From assembly GCF_009665255.1 (NCBI RefSeq), contig NZ_CP035686.1:2421001-2485000 (forward strand): 64,000 bases of DNA. The letters are read 5' to 3'. Below are positions 46,544 through 56,320 of the stretch, piece by piece. The position numbers and the translations under genes are program-made. The notes beneath the pieces were generated by a model, which was not told the DNA's origin, made no database searches, and saw only the letters and a program-made list of their open reading frames with translations. The stretch is from Vibrio metoecus (lineage in GTDB: Bacteria; Pseudomonadota; Gammaproteobacteria; Enterobacterales; Vibrionaceae). The stretch's first letter is position 1, and every line of letters starts with the position of its first letter.

Positions 46544-49500
46544 TTATTCGTCTTCTAGCTCGATGTTGATACCCAGCGAGCGAATCTCTTTCAACAGTAC
46601 GTTGAACGATTCTGGCATACCAGGTTCCATCGCGTGATTGCCATCTACGATGTTCTTATACATCTTAGTACGGCCGTTCACGTCGTCCGATTTCACGGTC
46701 AACATCTCTTGCAGGGTATACGCAGCACCGTATGCTTCCAGTGCCCACACTTCCATCTCACCGAAGCGCTGACCACCGAACTGAGCTTTACCACCCAGAG
46801 GTTGCTGAGTAACCAGACTGTAAGAGCCTGTAGAACGAGCATGCATCTTGTCGTCAACCAAGTGGTTCAGTTTCAGCATGTACATGTAACCCACGGTAAC
46901 TGGACGCTCAAATGCGTCACCCGTGCGGCCATCGAACAGAGTCAACTGACCTGAAGCTGGCAGATCCGCCAGTTCCAGCATGGCTTTGATAGACGATTCA
47001 GGTGCACCATCGAATACTGGCGTCGCCACTGGTAGACCTGCACGCAGGTTTTGTGCCAGTGTACGAACGTCTTCATCACTTAATGCTGAGATATCAACAC
47101 GTTGACGAGTATCGCCCAGATCATAAACCTTCTGCAGGAACTCACGCAGCTTCGCTAGCTCTTGTTGTTCCTTGATCATTTGGTTGATCTTGTCACCGAT
47201 ACCTTTCGCCGCCAGACCTAAGTGAACTTCTAGGATCTGACCGATGTTCATACGTGATGGTACGCCCAGAGGGTTCAGTACGATGTCAACCGGTTGACCG
47301 TTTTCATCGTATGGCATGTCTTCAACAGGGTTGATCTTAGAGATAACACCCTTGTTACCGTGACGACCCGCCATCTTATCACCCGGTTGGATGCGACGTT
47401 TCACTGCTAGGTAAACTTTAACAATCTTCAGTACGCCAGGAGCCAGATCATCACCTTGGGTGATCTTGCGACGCTTAGCTTCAAACTTCTTATCGAAGTC
47501 TGCTTTCAGCTCGTCGTACTGCTCTGCCAGCTGTTCCAGCTGAGTTTGCAGTTCGTCGTTTTCTAGCGTCTGCTCTAACCATTTCTTACGTTCGATTGAA
47601 CCCAGTTTCGCTTCAGTGTAACCACCGGCTAGCAGAACAGAGCGAACACGCGCCAGAAGACCGCCTTCCAGAATTTGGAACTCTTCAGTCAGGTCTTTCT
47701 TCGCTTCTTTCAGCTGCATCTGTTCGATTTCAAGCGCACGCTTGTCTTTTTCTACGCCATCGCGAGTAAAGACTTGAACGTCGATAACCGTACCTGCTAC
47801 TGAGTTTGGTACACGCAGAGACGTATCTTTAACGTCTGAGGCTTTCTCACCAAAGATCGCACGCAGCAGTTTCTCTTCTGGAGTCAGCTGAGTTTCACCT
47901 TTTGGTGTCACTTTACCAACCAGAATGTCGCCGCCTTTCACTTCTGCACCGATGTACACGATGCCAGATTCGTCAAGCTTAGACAGAGCCGCTTCACCCA
48001 CGTTAGGGATATCAGCCGTGATCTCTTCTGCGCCCAGCTTAGTATCACGCGCCACACAAGAAAGTTCTTGGATGTGGATAGTGGTAAAGCGGTCATCTTG
48101 AACTACACGCTCAGAAACTAAGATCGAGTCTTCGAAGTTGTAACCGTTCCAAGGCATGAATGCGATACGCATGTTTTGGCCAAGCGCCAGTTCACCAAGA
48201 TCAGTTGATGGACCGTCTGCCAACACATCGCCACGCGCCACAGGTTCACCCGGCATCACACATGGACGCTGGTTGATACACGTGTTTTGGTTCGAACGGG
48301 TGTACTTAGTCAGGTTGTAGATGTCGATACCCGCTTCGCCTGGGATCAACTCTTCTTCGTTCACTTTGACTACGATTCGTGAAGCGTCAACTGACTGGAT
48401 CATACCGCCGCGTTTCGCAACCGCAGTTACACCAGAGTCAACCGCTACGTTACGCTCGATACCAGTACCTACCAGTGGTTTCTCTGAACGCAGAGTTGGA
48501 ACCGCCTGACGTTGCATGTTCGCACCCATCAAGGCACGGTTAGCATCGTCGTGTTCTAGGAACGGGATCAGCGATGCCGCGATCGATACCACTTGGTTAG
48601 TCGCAACGTCCATGTAGTCAACGTGTTCACGTGGGTGAAGACCTGACTCGCCTTTTTGACGTGCAGTAACGAGTTCATCGGCAAAACCACCTTCTTCAGT
48701 CAGTTTCGCGTTCGCCTGAGCGATAACGAATTGACCCTCTTCAATCGCAGACAAGTAATCAACTTCGTCAGTGACAACGCCGTTCACTACGCGACGGTAA
48801 GGAGTTTCTAGGAAACCGTACTCGTTGCAGCGTGCAAACGCAGAGAGCGAGTTGATCAAACCGATGTTTGGACCTTCAGGTGTTTCGATAGGACATAGAC
48901 GACCGTAGTGCGTTACGTGTACGTCACGTACTTCGAAGCCAGCACGCTCACGAGTCAGACCGCCAGGGCCCAATGCAGAAATACGACGCTTATGCGTCAC
49001 TTCTGACAACGGGTTGTTCTGGTCCATAAACTGAGACAGCTGAGAAGAACCAAAGAATTCTTTTACAGCAGCAGAAATCGGTTTCGCGTTGATCAAGTCT
49101 TGTGGCATCACGTTGTCTAGATCGCCCAAGCTCAGGCGTTCTTTCACAGCGCGTTCAACACGTACTAGACCTACACGGAATTGGTTTTCTGCCATTTCGC
49201 CGACACTACGGATACGACGGTTGCCAAGGTGGTCGATATCGTCCACTTCGCCTTTACCGTTACGAATCGAGATCAGCTTTTTCATCACTTCGATGATGTC
49301 TACTTGATCCAGCGTGCCTTGTTCATCTGCATCTTCACGACCGATTGAGCTGTTGAACTTCATACGGCCAACAGTCGACAGATCATAACGCTCTGCAGAG
49401 AAGAACAGGCTTTCAAACAGCGCTTCTGCTGCTTCTTTCGTTGGCGGTTCACCAGGGCGCATCATGCGGTAGATTTCTACCAGTGCAGAGATGCGATCGG

Positions 49501-50569
49501 TGGTGCTATCAACACGCAGGGTTTCTGACATGAACGGACCGTGGTCCAGATCATTGGTAAACAGAACTTCTAGCTTCTTGTAACCGGCTTGAGACAGGTT
49601 AGCCAGCGCTTCCAGGCTGATTTCCTGGTTAGCGGTAATGATCAGTTCGCCAGTCGCTTCGTTCACGTAATCTTTCGCAGATACTTTACCTACGATGTAC
49701 TCAACCGGAACTTCGATGAAGTTCACGCCATCTTTTTCAAGCTGACGGATGTGACGTGCAGTCACACGACGGCCTTTCTCTACGTAAACCTTACCATCCG
49801 CTTCGATATCGAAGGTCGCAGTTTCACCACGCAGACGCTCTGGAACCAACTCCATCATTAGAGTTTGATCTTTCACTTCGAAATTCACTTTTTCGAAGAA
49901 GATGTCCAGGATCTCGGCGCTAGTTTTACCTAGTGCACGCAGGATGATCGATGCAGGCAGCTTACGACGACGGTCAATACGTACGTACAGGTTGTCTTTT
50001 GGATCGAACTCAAAATCGAGCCATGAACCACGGTACGGAATGATACGTGCGTTATACAGAACTTTACCTGAAGAATGGGTCTTACCCTTATCGCTGTCGA
50101 AGAACACGCCTGGGCTTCGGTGCAGCTGGGATACGATAACCCTTTCGGTACCATTGATTACGAAGGTACCATTTTCTGTCATGAGCGGAATTTCGCCCAT
50201 GTAGACTTCTTGTTCTTTAATATCTTTGACAGTACCTGCTGGCGCGTCTTTATCAAAGATCACTAGGCGTAGTTTAACGCGTAGCGGTTTTGAATAAGTT
50301 ACACCACGGATTTGACATTCTTTAACGTCAAAAACTGGCTCACCAAGACGGTAGCTAACGTATTGCAGCTCTGAATTGCCGTTATAGCTCTGAATTGGAA
50401 ATACAGAACGAAAAGCGGCTTCAAGACCGTATTGTCCTTCAGGATCCTGTTCGATGAACTTTTCGAACGAATCGAGCTGGATCGATAGCAGGTATGGAAT
50501 GTCCAACACTTGTGGACGAGTACCAAAGTCCTTACGGATGCGCTTTTTCTCGGTATAAGAGTAAACCAT
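46544..50569 (-). CDS. rpoB: RNA polymerase beta subunit
   Basis: 1341 residues from the ATG at 50569 (MVYSYTEKKRIRKDFG), with GAGGAA upstream. The frame is open further upstream without homology. The rifampicin region SSQLSQFMDQNNPLSEVTHKRRISALGPGG shows the sensitive residues (Asp516, His526 and Ser531 in E. coli numbering). The C-terminal clamp and switch regions are complete. The gene follows rplL through an attenuator. Confidence 0.99.
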   Translation of the reverse strand: MVYSYTEKKRIRKDFGTRPQVLDIPYLLSIQLDSFEKFIEQDPEGQYGLEAAFRSVFPIQSYNGNSELQYVSYRLGEPVFDVKECQIRGVTYSKPLRVKLRLVIFDKDAPAGTVKDIKEQEVYMGEIPLMTENGTFVINGTERVIVSQLHRSPGVFFDSDKGKTHSSGKVLYNARIIPYRGSWLDFEFDPKDNLYVRIDRRRKLPASIILRALGKTSAEILDIFFEKVNFEVKDQTLMMELVPERLRGETATFDIEADGKVYVEKGRRVTARHIRQLEKDGVNFIEVPVEYIVGKVSAKDYVNEATGELIITANQEISLEALANLSQAGYKKLEVLFTNDLDHGPFMSETLRVDSTTDRISALVEIYRMMRPGEPPTKEAAEALFESLFFSAERYDLSTVGRMKFNSSIGREDADEQGTLDQVDIIEVMKKLISIRNGKGEVDDIDHLGNRRIRSVGEMAENQFRVGLVRVERAVKERLSLGDLDNVMPQDLINAKPISAAVKEFFGSSQLSQFMDQNNPLSEVTHKRRISALGPGGLTRERAGFEVRDVHVTHYGRLCPIETPEGPNIGLINSLSAFARCNEYGFLETPYRRVVNGVVTDEVDYLSAIEEGQFVIAQANAKLTEEGGFADELVTARQKGESGLHPREHVDYMDVATNQVVSIAASLIPFLEHDDANRALMGANMQRQAVPTLRSEKPLVGTGIERNVAVDSGVTAVAKRGGMIQSVDASRIVVKVNEEELIPGEAGIDIYNLTKYTRSNQNTCINQRPCVMPGEPVARGDVLADGPSTDLGELALGQNMRIAFMPWNGYNFEDSILVSERVVQDDRFTTIHIQELSCVARDTKLGAEEITADIPNVGEAALSKLDESGIVYIGAEVKGGDILVGKVTPKGETQLTPEEKLLRAIFGEKASDVKDTSLRVPNSVAGTVIDVQVFTRDGVEKDKRALEIEQMQLKEAKKDLTEEFQILEGGLLARVRSVLLAGGYTEAKLGSIERKKWLEQTLENDELQTQLEQLAEQYDELKADFDKKFEAKRRKITQGDDLAPGVLKIVKVYLAVKRRIQPGDKMAGRHGNKGVISKINPVEDMPYDENGQPVDIVLNPLGVPSRMNIGQILEVHLGLAAKGIGDKINQMIKEQQELAKLREFLQKVYDLGDTRQRVDISALSDEDVRTLAQNLRAGLPVATPVFDGAPESSIKAMLELADLPASGQLTLFDGRTGDAFERPVTVGYMYMLKLNHLVDDKMHARSTGSYSLVTQQPLGGKAQFGGQRFGEMEVWALEAYGAAYTLQEMLTVKSDDVNGRTKMYKNIVDGNHAMEPGMPESFNVLLKEIRSLGINIELEDE

Positions 50570-50746
50570 GGGGTTCCTCAGCTCGCTGATAAGTGACCCA
50601 AACTGTCCGCCTTTCAGGTTAAAAAGGGTGAGGACAGTGACTAATCGCTGTTTACTGTAGTGTGAATTCATTGCGTTGAAATGAACTCATTTGCATGAAT
50701 ATGGAACGCTTAAACAGCGGGAAAATTCGCCCATACCCTACAGCGC

Positions 50747-50777
50747 AAAAAGGCCGGTGGTTATTAAACCACCAGCC
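50747..50777 (-). terminator. rplL-rpoB attenuator
   Basis: Minus-strand stem GGCTGGTGGTT / AACCACCGGCC with loop TAAT and a TTTTTG tail. In E. coli a partial terminator at this position lowers rpoBC relative to rplJL; the same role is expected. A second hairpin TTAGCC/GGCTAA (50779-50794) lies just upstream of it. Confidence 0.85.
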
Positions 50778-50809
50778 ATTAGCCTCTCGGCTAAGAAATT
50801 AAGTAAGAA

Positions 50810-51178
50810 TTACTTAACTTCAACAGTTGCACCAGCTTCTTCAAGCTCTTTCTTCAGTGCTTCTGCTTCTTCTTTAGATACAGCTTCTTTAACAGTTGCT
50901 GGAGCGCCGTCTACAAGAGCTTTAGCTTCTTTCAGACCTAGGCCAGTTGCGCCACGTACTGCTTTGATAACAGCAACTTTGTTCGCGCCTGCAGCAGACA
51001 GAACTACGTTGAATTCAGTTTGCTCTTCAGCAGCAGCGCCGCCAGCAGCTGGACCAGCTACAACTGCAGCTGCAGCAGAAACACCGAACTTCTCTTCCAT
51101 AGCAGAGATCAGTTCAACAACTTGCATTACAGACATTTCTGCAATAGCGTCTAGGATTTGCTCGTTAGTAATAGACAT
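50810..51178 (-). CDS. rplL: 50S ribosomal protein L7/L12
   Basis: 122 residues. N-terminal dimerisation helices (EQILDAIAEMSVMQVVELISAMEEKFGV), an Ala/Gly hinge (about 36-52) and the C-terminal factor-binding domain (TGLGLKEAKALVDGAPATVKE). It forms the stalk that recruits EF-Tu and EF-G. It lies 66 bp downstream of rplJ, with AAGAGAA before the start. Confidence 0.98.
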   Translation of the reverse strand: MSITNEQILDAIAEMSVMQVVELISAMEEKFGVSAAAAVVAGPAAGGAAAEEQTEFNVVLSAAGANKVAVIKAVRGATGLGLKEAKALVDGAPATVKEAVSKEEAEALKKELEEAGATVEVK

Positions 51179-51244
51179 AACAATTCTCTTTTAAGTCAAC
51201 AATAAGTTTATTTAGCAACCAGTAAAAAGCAAAAGCGATTTTGC

Positions 51245-51733
51245 TTATGCAGCTTCTTTTTGATCGCGGACAGCAGCGATTGTACGAACCAGCTTGCCAG
51301 CAGAAGCTTCTTTCATGCACATCATCAGGCGTGCAATCGCTTCGTCGTAAGTTGGTAGTGTCGCTAGTACTTCAGGGTCAGTCAGTACGCCTTCAAATGC
51401 AGCTGCTTTGATTTCAAATGCTTTGTTCTCTTTAGCGAAGTCTTTAAAAAGACGCGCTGCAGCACCTGGGTGCTCGTTAGAGAAGCCGATCAAAGTAGGA
51501 CCTACGAATACGTCTTTTAGACATTCGTAAGCTGTGCCTTCTACTGCGCGACGTGCCAGTGTGTTACGAACAACTTTCAGGTAAACGCCCGCTTCACGAG
51601 CTTGTTTACGCAGATTAGTCATCGCAGCAACTTGAACACCACGAGAGTCAGCAACAACTGCAGAAAGTGCACCACTGGCCGCTTCGTTGACTTCAGCAAC
51701 AATTGCTTTTTTGTCTTGAAGATTTAAAGCCAT
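51245..51733 (-). CDS. rplJ: 50S ribosomal protein L10
   Basis: 162 residues opening MALNLQDKKAIVAEVNEAASGALSAVV, the stalk base protein that binds 23S rRNA and L7/L12 dimers. In E. coli, L10 with L12 represses translation of rplJL by binding the long leader; a comparable 268 bp leader is present here. Site CAGGAG lies 11 bases before the ATG. Confidence 0.98.
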   Translation of the reverse strand: MALNLQDKKAIVAEVNEAASGALSAVVADSRGVQVAAMTNLRKQAREAGVYLKVVRNTLARRAVEGTAYECLKDVFVGPTLIGFSNEHPGAAARLFKDFAKENKAFEIKAAAFEGVLTDPEVLATLPTYDEAIARLMMCMKEASAGKLVRTIAAVRDQKEAA

Positions 51734-51789
51734 CTTGGATTAACTCCTGGTTGTCGTTACACCGCTCACTATTATCAACAACAGTGAGA

Positions 51790-51920
51790 GCTTTTTTGGT
51801 GCAGTCCCAGAAGAAAGGTAACTTAAAAAGTAAATCTTTCTGTCAGTTCGGGCACCATCTACGTAGGTTTTATTAAGTTATCCGAGGATAACGCCTACGG
51901 TCTTGGACGGAGACTGTTTT
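51790..51920 (-). promoter_or_regulatory. L10 leader, autoregulatory mRNA element
   Basis: On the minus strand the leader contains ACCGTAGGCG and CCTACGTAGATGGTGC blocks that pair and closely resemble the E. coli L10-binding leader (CCGTAGGTGG...CTGCGTAGACGGTG). The extent given is approximate. Confidence 0.6.
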
Positions 51921-51968
51921 TCACCACGAGGGTAAAAGTCAGCCCCAACCACAAATATTAGGCGCGGA

Positions 51969-51996
51969 ATTATACACAAATTCTGCGCCTAAGCAA
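51969..51996 (-). promoter_or_regulatory. Promoter of rplJL-rpoBC (PL10 equivalent)
   Basis: Minus-strand -35 TTGCTT (51991-51996) and -10 TATAAT (51969-51974), spacer 16. It is covered by an inverted repeat, TAGGCGC-GAATT / AATTC-GCGCCTA (51959-51991), with 12 of 13 pairs. Confidence 0.78.
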
Positions 51997-52001
51997 ATGC
52001 A

Positions 52002-52703
52002 TTAAACTTGTGCGCTCAGAGTATTCTGATCGACAGCAACGCCAGCACCCATAGTAGTAGAGATGCTTACCTTCTTCACGAAAACGCCTTTCGCAGAAGA
52101 TGGTTTTGCTTTTTTCAGAGCAACCAACAGAGCTTCTAAGTTCTCTTTCAGTTGTTCAGTTTCGAACGATACCTTACCAATAGTGGTATGGATGATACCG
52201 TTCTTGTCGTTACGGTAACGAACCTGACCTGCTTTCGCGTTCTTAACCGCTTCAGCAACGTTAGGAGTTACAGTACCAACTTTCGGGTTTGGCATCAGAC
52301 CACGTGGGCCTAGGATAGTACCTAGTTGACCAACAACGCGCATTGCATCTGGAGATGCGATAACTACGTCGAAGTTCATTTCGCCTTTCTTAACTTGGTC
52401 AGCCAGATCTTCCATACCAACCAGTTCCGCACCAGCAGCTTTAGCCGCTTCAGCGTTAGCACCTTGAGTGAATACCGCTACGCGGATGTCACGGCCAGTA
52501 CCGTGTGGCAGCACAGTCGCGCCACGAACGTTTTGGTCAGATTTACGAGCATCGATACCCAGGTTAACAGCAACGTCAACTGATTCAACGAACTTCGCTG
52601 TTGCCAGCTCTTTCAGCAGAGCAACTGCTTCGTTGATGTCGTACTCTTTAGTTACATCCACTTTTGCGCGGATAGTACGCATACGCTTAGTTAGTTTTGC
52701 CAT
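52002..52703 (-). CDS. rplA: 50S ribosomal protein L1
   Basis: 233 residues from the ATG at 52703 (MAKLTKRMRTIRAKVDVTKEYDI). The family signature IASPDAMRVVGQLGTILGPRG is present. L1 forms the mobile stalk at the E site. In E. coli it represses the rplKA mRNA. It starts 4 bp after the rplK stop. Confidence 0.98.
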   Translation of the reverse strand: MAKLTKRMRTIRAKVDVTKEYDINEAVALLKELATAKFVESVDVAVNLGIDARKSDQNVRGATVLPHGTGRDIRVAVFTQGANAEAAKAAGAELVGMEDLADQVKKGEMNFDVVIASPDAMRVVGQLGTILGPRGLMPNPKVGTVTPNVAEAVKNAKAGQVRYRNDKNGIIHTTIGKVSFETEQLKENLEALLVALKKAKPSSAKGVFVKKVSISTTMGAGVAVDQNTLSAQV

Positions 52704-52707
52704 TGTA

Positions 52708-53136
52708 TTAACCCTCAACCACTAGGCCCATTGAGCGAGCAGTACCTGCGATAGAACGCTTCATCGCTTCGATATCAGCACCAGTCATATCAGCTGCTTT
52801 AGTTGCAGCGATTTCTTGGATTTGAGCGTCAGTGATTGTGCCCACTTTAGCAGTGTTAGGACGTGCAGAACCAGACTTGATGCCCGCTGCTTTCTTCAGA
52901 AGAACTGCTGCTGGTGGAGTCTTGATTTCGAACGTGAAAGAACGGTCGCTGTATACAGTAATAACTACTGGAGTTGGCAGACCTTTCTCTAGAGATTCTG
53001 TACGTGCGTTGAACGCTTTACAGAATTCCATGATGTTAACACCACGTTGACCCAGAGCTGGACCTACTGGTGGACTTGGGTTTGCCATGCCAGCTGCAAC
53101 TTGCAGCTTTACATAAGCTTCAACTTTCTTAGCCAT
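52708..53136 (-). CDS. rplK: 50S ribosomal protein L11
   Basis: 142 residues. N-terminal VEAYVKLQVAAGMANPSPPVGPALGQRGVNI with the thiostrepton-site prolines, and the C-terminal rRNA-binding domain. It is needed for RelA activation on stalled ribosomes. First gene of rplKA, with a strong promoter 80 bp upstream. Confidence 0.98.
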   Translation of the reverse strand: MAKKVEAYVKLQVAAGMANPSPPVGPALGQRGVNIMEFCKAFNARTESLEKGLPTPVVITVYSDRSFTFEIKTPPAAVLLKKAAGIKSGSARPNTAKVGTITDAQIQEIAATKAADMTGADIEAMKRSIAGTARSMGLVVEG

Positions 53137-53219
53137 GATATTTCCTAAATTATGGGTGCAAACGCTAATCGATTGATCAGCTCCCCGAGTTTCATAAAGA
53201 ACCTGTAAAAAGGCGCGAA

Positions 53220-53248
53220 ATTATAGTCATAATCCACGCCCCAGACAA
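53220..53248 (-). promoter_or_regulatory. Promoter of rplKA (PL11 equivalent)
   Basis: Minus-strand -35 TTGTCT (53243-53248) and -10 TATAAT (53220-53225), 17 bp spacer, discriminator TTCGCGCC. Confidence 0.85.
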
Positions 53249-53266
53249 GCCTAAAGAGATGCTTTT

Positions 53267-53815
53267 TTAATCAAGCTTTTCAACTTGACCAAATTCGAGT
53301 TCAACAGGTGTTGCGCGACCAAAGATCGAAACCGACACTTTCAAGCGGCTTTTCTCGTAATCCACTTCTTCAACGGTACCGTTGAAGTCAGCAAATGGAC
53401 CATCGTTAACACGTACGACTTCACCAGCTTCAAACATCGTTTTCGGACGCGGCGCTTCGCTAGCTTTTTCAAGACGGTTGAGAATCGCATCCGCTTCTTT
53501 ATCCGTGATAGGCGCAGGGCGATCCGATGTACCACCGATGAATCCCATCACGCGAGGTACGCTACGTACCAAGTGCCAAGATTCATCGTTCATGATCATC
53601 TGCACTAGCACATAACCAGGGAAGAATTTACGTTCGCTTTTGCGGCGTTGGCCAGCGCGCATTTCTACCACTTCTTCTGTTGGTACTAACACTTCACCAA
53701 ACAGCTCTTCCATACCATGCATTTTGATATGTTCACGAAGTGACTGAGCAACACGTCCTTCAAATCCCGAGAAGGCTTGAACTACATACCAGCGTTTTTT
53801 GGGAGCTTCACTCAT
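53267..53815 (-). CDS. nusG: Transcription elongation/antitermination factor NusG
   Basis: 182 residues. The NGN domain opens KKRWYVVQAFSGFEGRVAQSL and the C-terminal KOW domain contains FEAGEVVRVNDGPFADFNGTVEEVDYEKSRLKV. It binds RNA polymerase and couples it to Rho or to S10. It lies 15 bp downstream of secE and is probably co-transcribed. Confidence 0.98.
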   Translation of the reverse strand: MSEAPKKRWYVVQAFSGFEGRVAQSLREHIKMHGMEELFGEVLVPTEEVVEMRAGQRRKSERKFFPGYVLVQMIMNDESWHLVRSVPRVMGFIGGTSDRPAPITDKEADAILNRLEKASEAPRPKTMFEAGEVVRVNDGPFADFNGTVEEVDYEKSRLKVSVSIFGRATPVELEFGQVEKLD

Positions 53816-53830
53816 GTATTAAACCCTCTA

Positions 53831-54211
53831 CTATACTCCGGTCGCAAAGGCCACTAGACGAACCATAATGCCGTCAATACCCCAAAGCGCCAGAGCCATT
53901 ACAATACTTACTGCTAAAACGATCAATGTAGTTTGCATGGTTTCTTGGCGGGTAGGCCAAACCACTTTACGAACTTCCATACGAGATTCGCGTGCAAAAA
54001 CGATCGCTTCTTTGCCTTTTGTTGTTGTCGCAGCAACACCAAGTGCCGCAGCAATCAACACAATTACACCTGCGGCGCGAGCCACCACAGACAGTTCACC
54101 ATACAGGTAATTACCCACAACAGCGGCAACCAGCAGAACAAAAGTGGCTACCCACTTCAGAATGTCTGCTGCATTTGAGCTATCAGGAGCTTCAGCGTTG
54201 TTTGCTTTCAT
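53831..54211 (-). CDS. secE: Preprotein translocase subunit SecE
   Basis: 126 residues from the ATG at 54211 (MKANNAEAPDSSNAADILKW), with AGG 8 bases upstream. Three membrane segments: about 19-36, 44-63 and 96-115. The conserved amphipathic stretch ESRMEVRKVVWPTRQETMQTT precedes the last. It clamps SecY in the translocon. The three-span form is the E. coli type. It is followed by nusG as usual. Confidence 0.96.
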   Translation of the reverse strand: MKANNAEAPDSSNAADILKWVATFVLLVAAVVGNYLYGELSVVARAAGVIVLIAAALGVAATTTKGKEAIVFARESRMEVRKVVWPTRQETMQTTLIVLAVSIVMALALWGIDGIMVRLVAFATGV

Positions 54212-54386
54212 AAACCAACCTGTCACAAATCTGACTTCTAGACGACAACGACCCCGCTGTTGCAGGGCAAATCCATTCGGTCAACGCAATGCGCTGATTC
54301 CATACTAAAGAGCGAGAAAATACTCTCTCAGCCCAAAATCTTGGCTGCGTTTGATCAAGAAATCGACACATTAGTGCGCAGCGCAG

Positions 54387-54414
54387 AAAAAGGGCATCAA
54401 ATGATGCCCTTTTT
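54387..54414 (-). terminator. Terminator after tufB
   Basis: Perfect 13 bp inverted arms AAAAAGGGCATCA / TGATGCCCTTTTT with 2 bases between, 20 bp beyond the tufB stop. It ends the tRNA-tufB transcript before secE. Confidence 0.92.
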
Positions 54415-54434
54415 AGTAGTGCTTAGTCAAATAA

Positions 54435-55619
54435 TTAAGCGATGATCTTAGCTACAACACCAGCACCTACAGTACGGCCACCTTCACGGATAGCGAAGCG
54501 TAGACCTTCGTCCATCGCGATTGGCGCAATCAGGTCTACAACCATCTTGATGTTGTCGCCTGGCATTACCATTTCTACGCCTTCTGGAAGCTCGATGCTG
54601 CCTGTTACGTCAGTTGTACGGAAGTAGAACTGTGGACGGTAACCTTTGAAGAATGGAGTATGACGGCCACCTTCGTCTTTTGACAGTACGTATACTTCTG
54701 ATTCGAACTTAGTGTGTGGAGTGATTGAACCTGGCTTCGCCAGTACTTGACCACGCTCTACTTCTTCACGCTTAGTACCACGTAGCAGTGCACCAACGTT
54801 CTCACCTGCACGACCTTCGTCAAGCAGCTTACGGAACATTTCTACACCTGTACAGGTAGTTTTTACTGTGTCTTTGATACCAACGATCGCAACTTCGTCA
54901 CCCACTTTCAGGATGCCGCGCTCGATACGGCCAGTTACTACTGTACCACGACCTTGGATTGAGAATACGTCTTCGATTGGCATCAGGAATGCCATGTCTA
55001 CTGCACGCTCTGGCTCTGGAATGTATGAATCTAGTGCTTCTGCTAGTTCAACAATCTTCGCTTCCCACTGTGCTTCGCCGTTTAGCGCGCCTAGTGCTGA
55101 ACCTTGGATTACTGGCAGGTCATCACCTGGGAAATCGTACTCAGACAGCAGCTCACGAACTTCCATTTCAACCAGCTCTAGAAGCTCTTCATCGTCAACC
55201 ATGTCACATTTGTTCATGAATACGATGATGTAAGGAATACCTACTTGGCGACCTAGCAGGATGTGCTCACGAGTTTGTGGCATTGGACCATCTGTTGCAG
55301 CAACAACTAGGATACCGCCGTCCATCTGTGCAGCACCAGTGATCATGTTCTTAACATAATCCGCGTGTCCTGGACAGTCTACGTGTGCGTAGTGACGGTT
55401 TGGAGTATCGTACTCTACGTGAGAAGTATTGATTGTAATACCACGCTCACGCTCTTCTGGTGCGTTGTCGATTGACGCGAAGTCACGAGCTTTACCGCCG
55501 TATACTTTTGCAAGTACAGTACAGATAGCTGCGGTTAGAGTTGTTTTACCGTGGTCAACGTGGCCGATAGTACCAACGTTTACGTGCGGTTTCGTACGTT
55601 CAAATTTCTCTTTAGACAT
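54435..55619 (-). CDS. tufB: Elongation factor Tu, copy 2 (tRNA operon)
   Basis: 394 residues, protein identical to the product of tufA. The start is ATG at 55617-55619, preceded by GAGGGACAACTC; an upstream extension of the open frame runs into the thrT tRNA and is not coding. DNA differs from tufA at about six synonymous positions plus the start codon. Similarity ends sharply at the start codon and a few bases past the stop. Last gene of the thrU-tyrU-glyT-thrT-tufB operon. Confidence 0.98.
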   Translation of the reverse strand: MSKEKFERTKPHVNVGTIGHVDHGKTTLTAAICTVLAKVYGGKARDFASIDNAPEERERGITINTSHVEYDTPNRHYAHVDCPGHADYVKNMITGAAQMDGGILVVAATDGPMPQTREHILLGRQVGIPYIIVFMNKCDMVDDEELLELVEMEVRELLSEYDFPGDDLPVIQGSALGALNGEAQWEAKIVELAEALDSYIPEPERAVDMAFLMPIEDVFSIQGRGTVVTGRIERGILKVGDEVAIVGIKDTVKTTCTGVEMFRKLLDEGRAGENVGALLRGTKREEVERGQVLAKPGSITPHTKFESEVYVLSKDEGGRHTPFFKGYRPQFYFRTTDVTGSIELPEGVEMVMPGDNIKMVVDLIAPIAMDEGLRFAIREGGRTVGAGVVAKIIA

Positions 55620-55732
55620 GAGTTGTCCCTCTAGGTACGGATTTAGGTGGCTTTTGAGATGACCACGCAACCAAAAAATATCGGTAGTAAAGTATATATC
55701 AAAAGGAAAATGTTGCTTAGAGTGATTAGAGC

Positions 55733-55808
<76 letters not shown>

Positions 55809-55821
55809 ACTCTAAAATGAG

Positions 55822-55896
<75 letters not shown>

Positions 55897-55930
55897 ACAC
55901 GTAACTCTGAGAGCTATTTCCTTAAGAATA

Positions 55931-56015
<85 letters not shown>

Positions 56016-56051
56016 AAATTTTTAGACCATTTTCACTGCTAGTGGAGAAAA

Positions 56052-56127
<76 letters not shown>

Positions 56128-56140
56128 ATAAGTGGTGCGC

Positions 56141-56169
56141 ATTCTAGTGAATGATCTTGGGGGTTGCAA
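56141..56169 (-). promoter_or_regulatory. Promoter of thrU-tyrU-glyT-thrT-tufB
   Basis: Minus-strand -35 TTGCAA (56164-56169) and -10 TAGAAT (56141-56146), 17 bp spacer. The discriminator GCGCACC is GC-rich, as expected of promoters under stringent control. Confidence 0.87.
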
Positions 56170-56320
56170 CCCTTATATCGAAAAAAATGTCACTTTTCAG
56201 AGCATTTGATTTAATCGATGTTTTTTCAGCCAAATTGCCGCGCAATCGCTAATTCTCGCATCATTCTATTTTGTTTTATCTTTAGCTTATTGTATTTTCG
56301 CTTTCCTTATTATTAACCGC

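Noticed and set aside
50570..50671. N-terminal extension of rpoB
   Set aside because: The added residues have no homology, and a good ribosome site precedes the conserved start at 50569.
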